Part shown: positions 16,559 through 24,744 of the stretch, piece by piece | Numbering within the stretch: the stretch's first letter is position 1 | Layout of the letters: each line of letters starts with the position of its first letter | DNA from: CAVQMB01 sp963713445 | GTDB taxonomy: Bacteria > Pseudomonadota > Gammaproteobacteria > Competibacterales > Competibacteraceae | Assembly: GCA_963713445.1 (NCBI GenBank) | Contig: CAVQMB010000046.1 | Span: forward strand, 1 to 47,866 | Direction: 5' to 3' | DNA length: 47,866 nucleotides | Notes under the pieces: model-generated | Database searches by the model: none | The model's input: only the letters and a program-made list of their open reading frames with translations | What the model was told of the DNA's origin: nothing | Program-made: the position numbers and the translations under genes

Positions 16559-16752
16559 ATCGAGACTAGGCGTGTTCGATCCAGATTTCGCCTAGTCAAT
16601 CCGCCTGCTCCCCAAGGTCCACAGTGAGCAGCAGCCGGGTTTCACTGCCATGGGGTATTTCAGGACCTCATTATCTTTGTTTATGCCGGCGGTGGCCGTT
16701 AACCGCTGCTTTTTCCACAGGCGGCTTTTTTACCGTATAGAATATAAAATTA

Positions 16753-16792
16753 AATTTATATTTTGCACTTTAATATGGGAAAAATATAAATT
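16753..16792. promoter_or_regulatory. 12-bp inverted repeat in the hipA promoter region
   Basis: AATTTATATTTT (16753-16764) and AAAATATAAATT (16781-16792) are perfectly complementary around a 16-nt centre in AT-rich DNA 50 nt upstream of hipA. Its position suits an operator for the downstream HTH protein (hip-type autoregulation), or a supercoiling-sensitive promoter. Confidence 0.45.
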
Positions 16793-16841
16793 ATGTTTTA
16801 TATTATTCAGCAATGTGCATAATTAAGTAAACCTAGTTCAT

Positions 16842-18089
16842 ATGGCTGCAGCACTCTGGGGTCGAGTCTACTATCAAGACCGCTTCGCTGGCATCCTGCA
16901 GCAGGAGCCAAGTGGCGGCTGTGCCTTCACCTACGACGCCACTTACATCGAGGCAGGCGGCCCTGCCATCGCGCACACTATTCCTCTGCAAGAGCAGCCC
17001 CACCACAGCGAAGGTGGATTACACCCGTTCTTCGACAACCTAGTCGCCGAAGGGTGGCTGCAGAATGCGCAGGCGCGCGCGCTGGGCGTCCGGCCGGACA
17101 ATCGGTTTGCGTTGCTGCTCGCCTTCGGCCGGGATTGCGCCGGCGCGGTTTCAGTGATCGATCCCGAGCCGGTGCGCGAGCTCACCCTCGATGCAACCGA
17201 CGAAGAGAGCCTCGCCGCGCTGACGGCGCGGGCTTCACTGTCCGGCATCCAGCCCAAGCTGACTGTCGTCAAAGGCCCCCGGGGCTACCGTCCGGCAAGG
17301 GCTAACGAACTGAGTACGTATATCGCGAAGCTGCCATCGGGGCAGTTGCCGGACATCATCGCCTTGGAATGGCTGACGACCGAGGCCACGCGCAAGCTAT
17401 TGCCTGAAGAACCGATCGCTGAGATGGAGATCGCGGCCATTGAGAATCTCTCCGGAGATGCGCTGGTCATACGCCGGTTCGACCGGACACCGGACGGCCT
17501 CCGGCTGCACTTCGAGGAATTCAATCAGCTTCTCGGCAAACCGTCGGATGACAAGTACGAGGGAAGCTATGAGGACATGGCCCGATTCATCCGCACCACG
17601 TCCGGTTGCGTCCCTGCAGAGGCCGAACGGCTCTACCGCCGTGTCCTCGCCTGCCTGCTGACCGGCAACACCGATGCCCACTTCAAGAACTTCGCCATGT
17701 TCCACACTGCGGCAGGGTTACGCCTGACGCCCTGCTACGACCTCATCGCCAGTGCCTTTTACCGACAATTCAACACGGTCGCCCTTACCTTGGCCGGGGC
17801 GCGGAACATACCGCTGGGGAGCTTGCAGCCCAAACACGTTGTGGCGCTGGGTGAAGACTACGGCCTGCCACCAGCCGCCATCCGGCTTGCCGTGGAGGAC
17901 CTCGGCAAGCGCCTGGATGCTGCCAAAACAGCGGTCAGCGAGGCGCAGGTCGGGCCGGCATCGCTGCGCGACGGGCTAATCAACCTGATGGAGAAACGAT
18001 GGAACGGGACATCCGCATCAACTGGCCAGCTCTTGTCGAAGAGGCGCGGCGGCGGCGGAAGACGCAGAAACTTACGCAGCGGCGGTTAG
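16842..18089 (+). CDS. hipA: HipA-family serine/threonine kinase toxin
   Basis: 415 aa. HipA-type kinases phosphorylate a cellular target (GltX in E. coli) and cause growth arrest; here the target is unknown. The N-terminal HipA_N region (LWGRVYYQDRFAGILQQE...HHSEGGLHPFFDNLVAEGW...AGAVSV) precedes SGIQPKL (134-140), which matches the activation-loop segment. The catalytic loop NTDAHFKN sits at 276-283 and CYDLIAS with the metal-binding Asp near 300. The last 25 residues (SASTGQLLSKRRGGGGRRRNLRSGG) are low-complexity read-through over the start of the downstream HTH gene, a 91-nt overlap. The toxin precedes its partner, the reverse of classical hipBA. Confidence 0.88.
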   Translation: MAAALWGRVYYQDRFAGILQQEPSGGCAFTYDATYIEAGGPAIAHTIPLQEQPHHSEGGLHPFFDNLVAEGWLQNAQARALGVRPDNRFALLLAFGRDCAGAVSVIDPEPVRELTLDATDEESLAALTARASLSGIQPKLTVVKGPRGYRPARANELSTYIAKLPSGQLPDIIALEWLTTEATRKLLPEEPIAEMEIAAIENLSGDALVIRRFDRTPDGLRLHFEEFNQLLGKPSDDKYEGSYEDMARFIRTTSGCVPAEAERLYRRVLACLLTGNTDAHFKNFAMFHTAAGLRLTPCYDLIASAFYRQFNTVALTLAGARNIPLGSLQPKHVVALGEDYGLPPAAIRLAVEDLGKRLDAAKTAVSEAQVGPASLRDGLINLMEKRWNGTSASTGQLLSKRRGGGGRRRNLRSGG

Positions 18090-18475
18090 CCGCCATCGCC
18101 GACGTAAGCACGCCGACGGTCTCACGCTTCGAGAGTGGTGAAAATAACATCCAGCTCGCCAGCGTACTGGCAATTCTGGACGTTCTCGGCATGGTCGAGC
18201 ACTCGCCAATCGACTTCCCCGATAAGATCGCGCAATACGACCGCGCTCGCGACGTGGTACTTTTCCCCGCACAGACGCGTGACGGTGAGATCAGCTGCGC
18301 TGTCAGCGGCGAAGCGTTGGAAGAGCACTATGGTGCAAAGGGCTCTAGCCAACGCGCCCGGCTCGCCGCATTCCGGGCGCACCGCCCCGAGATCGAGGAG
18401 GCGGCCCGGCAAAAATTCGTGGCACGCCGCCTTGAGCCCGACCGATCTGTTCTCATTCGCGCGGTCGAAGCCTGA
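17999..18475 (+). CDS. HTH antitoxin with DUF1488-like C-terminus (HipB role)
   Basis: 158 aa. Residues 1-65 (WPALVEEARRRRKTQKLTQRRLAAIADVSTPTVSRFESGENNIQLASVLAILDVLGM) are an XRE-family helix-turn-helix. Residues 75-150 (YDRARDVVLFPAQTRDGEISCAVSGEALEEHYGA...) match the DUF1488 pattern of a small beta-rich domain. It overlaps hipA by 91 nt and is probably translationally coupled, so it most likely both represses the operon and restrains HipA. Canonical HipB lacks DUF1488, so this is an unusual partner. The ATG at 17999 follows GGAGAAAC in the hipA frame. Confidence 0.82.
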   Translation: MERDIRINWPALVEEARRRRKTQKLTQRRLAAIADVSTPTVSRFESGENNIQLASVLAILDVLGMVEHSPIDFPDKIAQYDRARDVVLFPAQTRDGEISCAVSGEALEEHYGAKGSSQRARLAAFRAHRPEIEEAARQKFVARRLEPDRSVLIRAVEA

Positions 18476-18749
18476 TAAAGTGTCGCCCTCCCCTACCCCC
18501 ACCGCTAACCACATCCAGCTGCAAGGCCAGGGTTTGTTCGTCGGTCAAAACGTGGGCGTTATCAATGAGCGTCTTGGCGCAACGTCGCTTGGCTTCAGCC
18601 CTCCGGAGGCCATCAGGTTGTTTTCACCCCGCGCCAAGTCGGCAACGCGCTCAGTCTGGCAATGACCGACGGGGGCAGGCCTGGATTGTTTTGCAGGTGA
18701 CCGTGCCCGTATGCTCCCCCACCGCCCTACTCTCACCAAGAGACTTTAG

Positions 18750-19340
18750 ATGGCTACCCAACCCCCTTCGCTGGCCTGGCAATGGTCGTCATACCTCGGC
18801 CTGCTGTTGCTTGCCATCGCCCTGCCGCGCGCCTCGGCCTGCGGCCGGGAACGCTGGTCGGTCAAGACCGGCACCGATCGCGATGCCCATCTGATCAACT
18901 TGAACCGTGTTTATCCCGCGGCGGTGGCGCAATTGGTCGCCTTGCGGGCACCCCGGCACTTGCCGGCCCGCCGGCGGATCCGACCGGTGGAGACCCGGGT
19001 CTACCGCGTGCATGCGCTGCTGATCGCCTTCAAGAAGGAACACGATGACGACTACCACCTGGTGCTGAAAGGCCGCAGCGGCAAGACCCTGATTGCCGAG
19101 ATCCCGGCCCCGCATTGCGTGGGCAGGCGCAGTCCATTGGCCGCCGGCATTACCCGCGCCCGGCGGGAGTTCAACGCGCGCTACCGTCACGTCGGGCATC
19201 GGCGATTCCGCCGGGTACACGTGCCGGTGGTGGTGACCGGCGTGGGCTTCTTCGACTTCAAGCATGGCCAACGCGGTGTGGCACGCAACGGCATCGAACT
19301 GCACCCGGTGCTCGCGATCCGCTTCGGTCCGCGGCACTAA
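18750..19340 (+). CDS. Secreted conserved hypothetical protein
   Basis: 196 aa with a signal peptide (hydrophobic SSYLGLLLLAIALPRASA, cleavage about residue 30). The mature part begins CGRERWSVKTGTDRDAHLINLN and contains YRVHALLIAFKKEHDDDYHLVLKGRSGKTLIAEIPAPHC and GVGFFDFKHGQRGVARNGIELHPVL. These segments recur in a family of exported proteobacterial proteins of unknown function, with the HLV..G.T.I.EIP.P.C strand and GVGFFD..HGQ.GVA.NGIELHPVL ending. An OB-fold-like or nuclease-like fold is a guess. AAGAGA lies 7 nt upstream of the ATG. It converges on the SRAP gene. The 18476-18749 gap holds no supported gene. Confidence 0.75.
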   Translation: MATQPPSLAWQWSSYLGLLLLAIALPRASACGRERWSVKTGTDRDAHLINLNRVYPAAVAQLVALRAPRHLPARRRIRPVETRVYRVHALLIAFKKEHDDDYHLVLKGRSGKTLIAEIPAPHCVGRRSPLAAGITRARREFNARYRHVGHRRFRRVHVPVVVTGVGFFDFKHGQRGVARNGIELHPVLAIRFGPRH

Positions 19341-19363
19341 CCGCCACCGGCGGACAACCCGCC

Positions 19364-20068
19364 CTAATCCGGCAGGCTAATCGGCTCGATCAACTCGGGC
19401 GAGTCGTTGGCCGGGCGGTTGACCCGCGGACTAACGGGATAGCTGGTGAACACCGTTTGTGCCCGGTTCACCATCTGTTGAGCCGATGCTTTGTCCTGGT
19501 CCGGATCCAGCCAGGCTGCGAGATCTTGGGCGGCCAATACCACCGGCATCCGGTCGTGGACGTAGACCGTGGCGGGTGAAGCGACCCGGGTGAGCAGTGC
19601 GCACGACACCAGCACGGTGTCATCGGCTTGCTTGCGAAACGCCAGCAGTCCGGCGAAGGCGAAAGTGGGTTCGCTGGGGTGGTGGAAGTAATACGGTTGC
19701 TTGACCGTGCGGACTTCACCGGTGCCCCGGTCGATCCGCTCCAGTTTGCGCCACTCGTACCAGCCGTTGGCCAGCATCAGGCAACGGCAGTGGGCGAAGC
19801 TGTACCGCCACATCGGTTTGTGGGCGGCCTCTTCGCTGCGGGCGTTGAGGGTGCGGGTCGGCAGTTGGGTAGCCTTCCACCACTGCGGCACCAGCCCCCA
19901 GCGTGCGGCATCAAGCACCGTGGCGCCCTCTTGCGCCCGGTAGATCACCGGAACCAGCGTGCTCGGCGCGACGTTGTAACGCGCCTCGAAAGGCTGCGGG
20001 CTTCGGCGATCATAGTGATAGAGGCGCTCGATTTCAGCGTCCCTGGGACTGACATAGCGGCCGCACAT
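19364..20068 (-). CDS. SRAP-domain protein (YedK/HMCES family)
   Basis: 234 aa. SRAP proteins form a covalent thiazolidine link with abasic sites in single-stranded DNA through Cys2, protecting them during replication. The start chosen (20068) gives MCGRYVSP, placing the catalytic Cys at position 2; the frame is open upstream but nothing there is conserved. Also visible are YNVAPST, RWGLVPQWW, LNARSEEA, LMLANGWYEW with the catalytic Glu, and VYVHDRMPVVL with the active-site His. Length is normal. Such genes are frequent on plasmids and phages. It lies convergent to the secreted protein and 11 nt downstream of the collar gene. Confidence 0.92.
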   Translation of the reverse strand: MCGRYVSPRDAEIERLYHYDRRSPQPFEARYNVAPSTLVPVIYRAQEGATVLDAARWGLVPQWWKATQLPTRTLNARSEEAAHKPMWRYSFAHCRCLMLANGWYEWRKLERIDRGTGEVRTVKQPYYFHHPSEPTFAFAGLLAFRKQADDTVLVSCALLTRVASPATVYVHDRMPVVLAAQDLAAWLDPDQDKASAQQMVNRAQTVFTSYPVSPRVNRPANDSPELIEPISLPD

Positions 20069-20079
20069 GGGCGCGACGG

Positions 20080-20322
20080 TTACGGGCGCTGCGGGTAGAC
20101 GCCTTCTATGGCGATGCAATAGTGGGCGCCTTTCACCGGCGCCTTGCCGCGAAGATCCGGCAGTGCAAAGGTCGTTTTGCCATCGCCGCCGTAGGTGACC
20201 CCCAGCAAGGAATACAACATGGTGTATTGCTGAATTGAAAGCACCTGCCCTTCGCAGGGCATCCACTTCATGGGCGTGAAGGGAAACGCAAACAATTGGA
20301 TCTGGCCAACGAAGGGTTCCAT
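20080..20322 (-). CDS. Mini phage tail-collar (microcystin-dependent-like) protein
   Basis: 80 aa: MEPFVGQIQLFAFPFTPMKWMPCEGQVLSIQQYTMLYSLLGVTYGGDGKTTFALPDLRGKAPVKG... This is the Phage_Collar/MdpB fold: GQI..FAF...P..W..C.GQ..SI.QY..L.SLLG..YGGDG.TTFALPDLRG. Full-length family members run to about 170 aa; this one ends soon after the collar domain, in the short class often found as a lone gene. I chose ATG 20322 because the family starts there. The role may be adhesion or a phage-derived fibre. It is probably cotranscribed with the SRAP gene. Confidence 0.85.
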   Translation of the reverse strand: MEPFVGQIQLFAFPFTPMKWMPCEGQVLSIQQYTMLYSLLGVTYGGDGKTTFALPDLRGKAPVKGAHYCIAIEGVYPQRP

Positions 20323-20415
20323 GACGCCGATTCTCCGCAATAGGCGATGCCGAAGCGCCCGGCCAGTGTACACGTTAGGGCTCTCGATGCCGCGCGAAAC
20401 TCTGCGTTACGCCGC

Positions 20416-21213
20416 GTGCCCTATCCGCTTCACCGCCCGCCGGTGAGGCGCTGGCGCGGCCGGGGGTTGGGTTGCCTCGGACTGCTGGCTTGGTTACTCG
20501 CCGGTCCAACCTTCGCCTCGCCGCCACGGTGGCCGGCCGTGGTGGGTCCCCTGGCCTCGGCGGTGCGCCACCATACTGTGACCATCCTGGGCGAGATCCA
20601 CGGCCATCCGGACTCCCCGGCCCTGTTGACGGCTCTGGTCGATCGCCTGACCCGCACCGGCGGGTGTCTCACCGTGGCGCTGGAGATCGGCAGCGACCAG
20701 AACCCGGTGCTGCAGCAGGCCTTGTCCGGACAGCAGCCGGTTGCTCGGGTGCGTATCTCACCCATCATCGATCAGCCGGCCTACCGAACCATGCTGGTTA
20801 ACTTGGGACGCTGGCAGCGGGCCGGGCGCTGTCTGCAGGTCCATGCCATCGATGAACCGGCCGCCGTTGCGGGCAACCGGGATGTCTGGATGGCACGGCA
20901 ACTCGGGCACTTCGTGGGACCGACCCCGGTGCTGGCCTTACTCGGCGATCTGCACGCCTTACGCCAGGTGCACTGGACCAGCGGCAGGGATGACCCGTTT
21001 GTCGCCGAGCGTTTGATTCGCCACGGGATTGCTGTGTTCTCGGTGATCCAGCGCTGGCCCGGGCACTGCCGGCGGCGCCGTCCCTCGCTCTACGCCAGCA
21101 ACCGCCTCGCAGCCCAGGCGGCCATCCAGGCAACCCTGTCACTGGCCGCCGTGGTCCCACCATCGACAGTCGCCAGCGTTGCCGACGGAGTGGTGATCTG
21201 GCGCTGTCATTAA
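20416..21213 (+). CDS. ChaN-like exported protein
   Basis: About 265 aa. A basic head and hydrophobic stretch (RRWRGRGLGCLGLLAWLLAGPTFAS) look like a signal peptide; GTG 20416 gives a sensible N-terminus, though the frame is open from ATG 20347. The mature part has the ChaN/Tiki-superfamily signature ILGEIHGHPDSP...LVALEIG and LALLGDLHALRQVHW, with ISPIIDQPAYRTML between. ChaN-type proteins are periplasmic or lipid-anchored and have been linked to haem or iron uptake; the superfamily also includes metalloproteases. No iron-uptake genes lie nearby. Length is close to family normal. Confidence 0.75.
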   Translation: MPYPLHRPPVRRWRGRGLGCLGLLAWLLAGPTFASPPRWPAVVGPLASAVRHHTVTILGEIHGHPDSPALLTALVDRLTRTGGCLTVALEIGSDQNPVLQQALSGQQPVARVRISPIIDQPAYRTMLVNLGRWQRAGRCLQVHAIDEPAAVAGNRDVWMARQLGHFVGPTPVLALLGDLHALRQVHWTSGRDDPFVAERLIRHGIAVFSVIQRWPGHCRRRRPSLYASNRLAAQAAIQATLSLAAVVPPSTVASVADGVVIWRCH

Positions 21214-21267
21214 GAAAACCGGTGTTGTGCCGACGCCGATTTGGGGTCCAATGCCCCGCTTCGTCGC

Positions 21268-21290
21268 TTATCCACAAAAACTGGGGATAA
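21268..21290. promoter_or_regulatory. DnaA box near the partition region
   Basis: TTATCCACA (21268-21276) is an exact DnaA consensus site. GGGGATAA at 21283-21290 is a partial inverted one (TTATCCCC). It lies about 640 bp upstream of parA, so it may belong to a replication origin. The 21291-21640 stretch has no supported gene. Confidence 0.4.
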
Positions 21291-21660
21291 CCCGCACGTA
21301 GAGGCGTGCTCATCCTCGTGGCTACCGAGGCTGCGTTGGATTGGTCGGATTTTGACCAGCGATAGCCTTGGATGAGAGCCGAGGCGTTGCCGGACCCCGG
21401 CTGGAAGGGATGCCGCTTACCCTGCCCCGCCCCGTCCACCGTCTGCCCCCAGGGCTCCCCTGGAAAGAGGACTGTTCGGTGATTACAACAAGCGTGAGGA
21501 TCGTTCGCACGCCTGACAGTAGTTCGCCACGACAGGTGGCTGCCCTACTCCACAACGGTAGGAGGATTCGCTACACGGTTAGGGCTGCTGTTGAGGCAAG
21601 TGTAAGTTTCCAGGTGATTGCGCGACCGGGGCGAAGATGATGGAAAGTCGCTTATAAGTA

Positions 21661-21886
21661 TCATGAATTATTAAATTCATGATTTCATGAACTAATTAAT
21701 TCATAACTTAATAATATTAAAGATTTATGGAGTAATAAATTTTTAGTATCACAAATTTATAAATTTATAACTTACCAGATTCGTGATACATTAACATCAT
21801 TGTATAAATACTTCATGCTGTCTAGGCTTCATGATGCTATGGTTTCATTACATCCTTGTATGTTGAATTCGTGATGCTATGATTTC
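21661..21886. repeat. AT-rich partition-site/operator region upstream of parA
   Basis: TCATGAAT-n6-ATTCATGA (21661-21682) is a perfect inverted repeat opening about 150 bp of very AT-rich DNA with further TTCATGA copies. Two 19-bp direct repeats, TTCATGATGCTATGGTTTC (21828-21846) and TTCGTGATGCTATGATTTC (21868-21886), lie 40 bp apart, ending 20 nt before the parA ATG. This is what one expects of a centromere-like site and par operator bound by the RHH partner; the assignment is inferred. Confidence 0.55.
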
Positions 21887-21906
21887 GACCAACTATGGGG
21901 AGCATC

Positions 21907-22596
21907 ATGAAATCCATTGCATTCGTTACTCAGAAGGGCGGCAGCGGTAAGACCACACTGGTCATCAACTGCGCCGTGGCCGCCCACCAGAAGGGTTATA
22001 AGACCCTTATTCTGGACATGGACCCGCAGCAAACCGCGGAGAAGTGGTATCAAAAGCGCGAACAGGACGCCCCGCATCTAATATCGGTGCGCCCCTCGGA
22101 AATCAACAAGGCCATGCAGGTCGCTGAAGACAAGTGCTATGACATCGTGCTGGTTGATACCCCGGGGCATGATTCGCCAGGCACAGCCGATGCGGTTCGA
22201 GCGTCGCACTATTGCATCGTGCCGTGTCGACCCACCCCGGGGGACATGGAAGCCACACCAGCGACCTTTAACACCATCAAGCAATTGGTGAAGCCTTTGG
22301 CCTTCGTGTTGACCCAAACCATGCCCCGGCGCAAGCGTACTATCGGCTTCAAGAAGGAACCGCATCCGCGCAGCAAAGAGGCCGCCGCAGGCCTCGGCCG
22401 ACTGGCCCTAGTGGCACCGGTTCACATTACCGCGCTAACTGCTTTCCCCGACGCTCAGGGCCTCGGCCTGGGCGTAACCGAATACGAACCAGACGGCACC
22501 GCCGCAGAAGAGATCGAAAATCTGTGGGCGTGGCTCAGTCACAAACTCAAGGAGATCACCCATGGCCAGGACAATGAAGAAAAGAACATCGCTTGA
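21907..22596 (+). CDS. parA: ParA-type partition ATPase
   Basis: 229 aa small ParA (type Ib-like, no N-terminal HTH). It forms nucleoid-associated gradients that move plasmid copies. The deviant Walker A KGGSGKTT is at 10-17, the A' motif LDMDPQQTA around 36-44 and Walker B IVLVDTPG at 80-87. I chose ATG 21907 because the preceding GGGGAG acts as its ribosome site and the family starts MKSIAFVTQKGG; ATG 21895 is also in frame. The next gene starts inside its 3' end. Repeats immediately upstream suggest autoregulation by the partner protein. Confidence 0.9.
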   Translation: MKSIAFVTQKGGSGKTTLVINCAVAAHQKGYKTLILDMDPQQTAEKWYQKREQDAPHLISVRPSEINKAMQVAEDKCYDIVLVDTPGHDSPGTADAVRASHYCIVPCRPTPGDMEATPATFNTIKQLVKPLAFVLTQTMPRRKRTIGFKKEPHPRSKEAAAGLGRLALVAPVHITALTAFPDAQGLGLGVTEYEPDGTAAEEIENLWAWLSHKLKEITHGQDNEEKNIA

Positions 22597-22912
22597 CGAT
22601 TTCGCCAGCACGGCGGTTTACCCCGAGGCTGGGCTGAACACCGACGAGCAGACACCGCCGAGCGAGTCTGAGAATGCGGCAACAGATGACACCGGAACGG
22701 CTCCGAAACCCAAGAAGCCGAAGCAAAAGGTCACCACAACGTTCCGGCCAGCCGGCGGTCTCGAAGGACCGGTCTGGGAACGGCTGTGGCAGATCAACCT
22801 TAATGAAGGCCGGCGCGGGATGAACAGCATCCTCAACGAGGCGATCGACTTATTCCTGAAAAGCCGCGGTCAACCAAGCATCGAGCAGCTAACCGGCAAA
22901 AAGGCTTATTGA
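22562..22912 (+). CDS. RHH DNA-binding partner of ParA (ParG/ParB-like)
   Basis: 116 aa. The N-terminal half is polar, charged and probably disordered (Pro/Glu/Lys-rich). The C-terminal half carries a ribbon-helix-helix: KVTTTFRPAGG strand, VWERLWQINLNEGRRGMNSILNEAIDLFLKSRG helices. That layout (flexible arm plus RHH) is typical of ParG-like centromere-binding proteins. AAGGAGAT 7 nt upstream supports ATG 22562, which overlaps parA by 35 nt, so the two are coupled. It presumably binds the 19-bp repeats upstream of parA. Confidence 0.75.
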   Translation: MARTMKKRTSLDDFASTAVYPEAGLNTDEQTPPSESENAATDDTGTAPKPKKPKQKVTTTFRPAGGLEGPVWERLWQINLNEGRRGMNSILNEAIDLFLKSRGQPSIEQLTGKKAY

Positions 22913-22927
22913 AGGGTAGGGGAGGGG

Positions 22928-24268
22928 TTACCCCGCCCGTGATGCGGCATAAGCTTCGATATCGATTTCTTCCGGCGTCTTAAGCAACCGCTGTGTGAGG
23001 TAACTCTCACAGAACGCCTTGTTGACCACAGGGTGCTCCCACCCCTGCATGCGAAACTGCGTCAATAATGTACCGGTCATGTGTTGGACGAAGGCATCCC
23101 GGTGCTCTGCCTGCTCCTCTTGTGGGAGCACAGCGAAATACGCCCAAGCCTGATCTTCGCGGTATTTTTGCCAATCAGGCTGCAATTTACGGTGACGTTC
23201 GGCCGTGCCATCGCGCCGTCCCTCCTTGTCGCGTCCCCGTGCCTCGGCGGCTACCAACTTCGGTCGAAAATCCCGCTCGATCGCGCTCACCAGATAAGCC
23301 GCCCGGTTCTTAATGGCCTTGCCATTTGAGATTTCGTTCAGGACATGCCGAACGTTCTCACGAATGCGGTCCTCAGTATACGTGGTGATGAGCTTCATGG
23401 CCTGCTCATGCTCCACCCCTTGCTCCTCAAGCAGATCGCAGAGTTCCTTCACTTCCCGCTTGCTCTTCTTCTCCAGAGCAACCGCTGCCTTCGGTGCCGG
23501 TATCCCCAGCTCCGGTAGGTCCAGTGCCAACTGAAACTGGTCCTTCTGGCGGATCTTGAAGGCCAGGCGCTTCACCTTGCGTCCTTCGCGGATACCCCGG
23601 CACTCGACTTCCAAGTCAGACATCAGGTTAATTTCGCCTTTCTTCGGATCCACCGCCGGCTTAAGAACAAACTGGTTAAAAAACTTGTACTCCTGATACT
23701 CTCCAGGTTTCAGACCCAGGACTTTCCGCAAATCCTCCAGCGGGACCTCGACCTCACACACGTTCTCCGCACCCAACCGGCACGTGGCGTCCTTGAGAAA
23801 TCCATACATGACGAGCGAATAGCGCTTTGCCATGCGGATCTGGGCCAGTAACCGAAACTGGCCCCACACCTTGGGATGATGCAGCCGCTCGATGATTTCT
23901 GGGTTGATCCGAAACTGGAACTTGTTGCCAACGATGGAGGCCGATGAGAGGAACGTGCAGATACCCCATTCAACGGTGCGATCCTGGCGTAGGGCGTTCC
24001 ATTCTATCTTCTTGGTGACCAGGCCTTCGGCGACCTCCTTCAGCCAGTCGTGGTTCTTCGTCTTAGCTGACCCAAGGTAATACTTAACCTTCGATATGGA
24101 CAAGCTGCACTTCGGCTGTTTGAAGCTATACTCGGATGCCAAGGCAAGGCAAAGGTTCATCAACTTATGCTCGGGGGCCGAGTAACGGTTGACCATCTGC
24201 GTAATAGCCGTCGGTTTGCGGAATGTGGGGTCTACGAGTGCGGTACTTTTTTGTTGTTCTCTAATCAT
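22928..24268 (-). CDS. Plasmid replication initiator, Rep_3 superfamily
   Basis: 446 aa. The N-terminal 230 residues (AITQMVNRYSAPEHKLMNLCLALASEYS...LSISKVKYYLG...FLSSASIVGNKFQFRINPEIIERLHH...FRLLAQIRMAKRYSLVMYGFLKDATC...LEDLRKVLGLKPGEYQEYKFFNQFVLKPAVDPKKG) have the double winged-helix pattern of Rep_3 initiators, which bind iterons and open the origin. The C-terminal 200 residues are charged and helical, longer than the usual 230-300 aa Rep. AAGGGGGT precedes the ATG. Upstream lie eight iterons. It converges on the par operon, 15 nt apart. Confidence 0.85.
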   Translation of the reverse strand: MIREQQKSTALVDPTFRKPTAITQMVNRYSAPEHKLMNLCLALASEYSFKQPKCSLSISKVKYYLGSAKTKNHDWLKEVAEGLVTKKIEWNALRQDRTVEWGICTFLSSASIVGNKFQFRINPEIIERLHHPKVWGQFRLLAQIRMAKRYSLVMYGFLKDATCRLGAENVCEVEVPLEDLRKVLGLKPGEYQEYKFFNQFVLKPAVDPKKGEINLMSDLEVECRGIREGRKVKRLAFKIRQKDQFQLALDLPELGIPAPKAAVALEKKSKREVKELCDLLEEQGVEHEQAMKLITTYTEDRIRENVRHVLNEISNGKAIKNRAAYLVSAIERDFRPKLVAAEARGRDKEGRRDGTAERHRKLQPDWQKYREDQAWAYFAVLPQEEQAEHRDAFVQHMTGTLLTQFRMQGWEHPVVNKAFCESYLTQRLLKTPEEIDIEAYAASRAG

Positions 24269-24391
24269 TTATACCCCCCTTGTACATCTGTTTGTCGCGG
24301 AATTCTAACTCCATAGGTATAAGATATGAAGTAAAAAATACTAACCTTTAGCTGATTTTATCCCGCGTAAGATCGCGGTCTGCTTAAGTTT

Positions 24392-24743
24392 CCCCAAATC
24401 CTCTAACTTTCCCCAAATGCTTTAACCTTTGCCCAAATCTGCTAACCTTTAACCCCCAAATCTGCTAACCTTTCGAACGGCGTACTGCAGAAAATCACGG
24501 CATGCACCACGAAAAATCAACAAGTTAGCGCACATCCCCAAATCCGCTAACCTTTAAAAAACAAAATCATTCAAACCCTTAGCTGGCATTTGCCCAAATC
24601 CGCTAACCTTTAACCCCCAAATCTGCTAACCTTTAGTCTGGTTTTAAACAGAAAAAACAGGTACTTATGCATCCCTTTAATTGTTGTTTAATACTTGTTG
24701 TTAAATACAACAACATTTGCAGCCCCCAAATCTGCTAACCTTT
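24392..24743. repeat. Iteron array (probable origin of replication), eight copies
   Basis: Consensus CCCCAAATCTGCTAACCTTT. Copies start at 24392 (degenerate, 19 nt), 24411, 24431, 24454, 24536, 24592, 24615 and 24724; a half copy CTAACCTTT is at 24341. The best matches (24454, 24615, 24724) are identical over 20 nt; others differ at one to three positions. All share one orientation and sit directly upstream of the Rep_3 gene on the minus strand, the usual iteron-origin layout. The gaps between copies (24474-24535, 24635-24723) are AT-rich. Confidence 0.88.
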
Positions 24744-24744
24744 T

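Noticed and set aside
18480..18660. Minus-strand segment resembling LIDNAHVLTDEQTLALQLDVVSG
   Set aside because: Looks partly protein-like but has no start, no family and stops close by; too weak to call a gene.
21368..21640. 90-codon frame between the DnaA box and the par region
   Set aside because: Composition is not protein-like and no ribosome site is seen.
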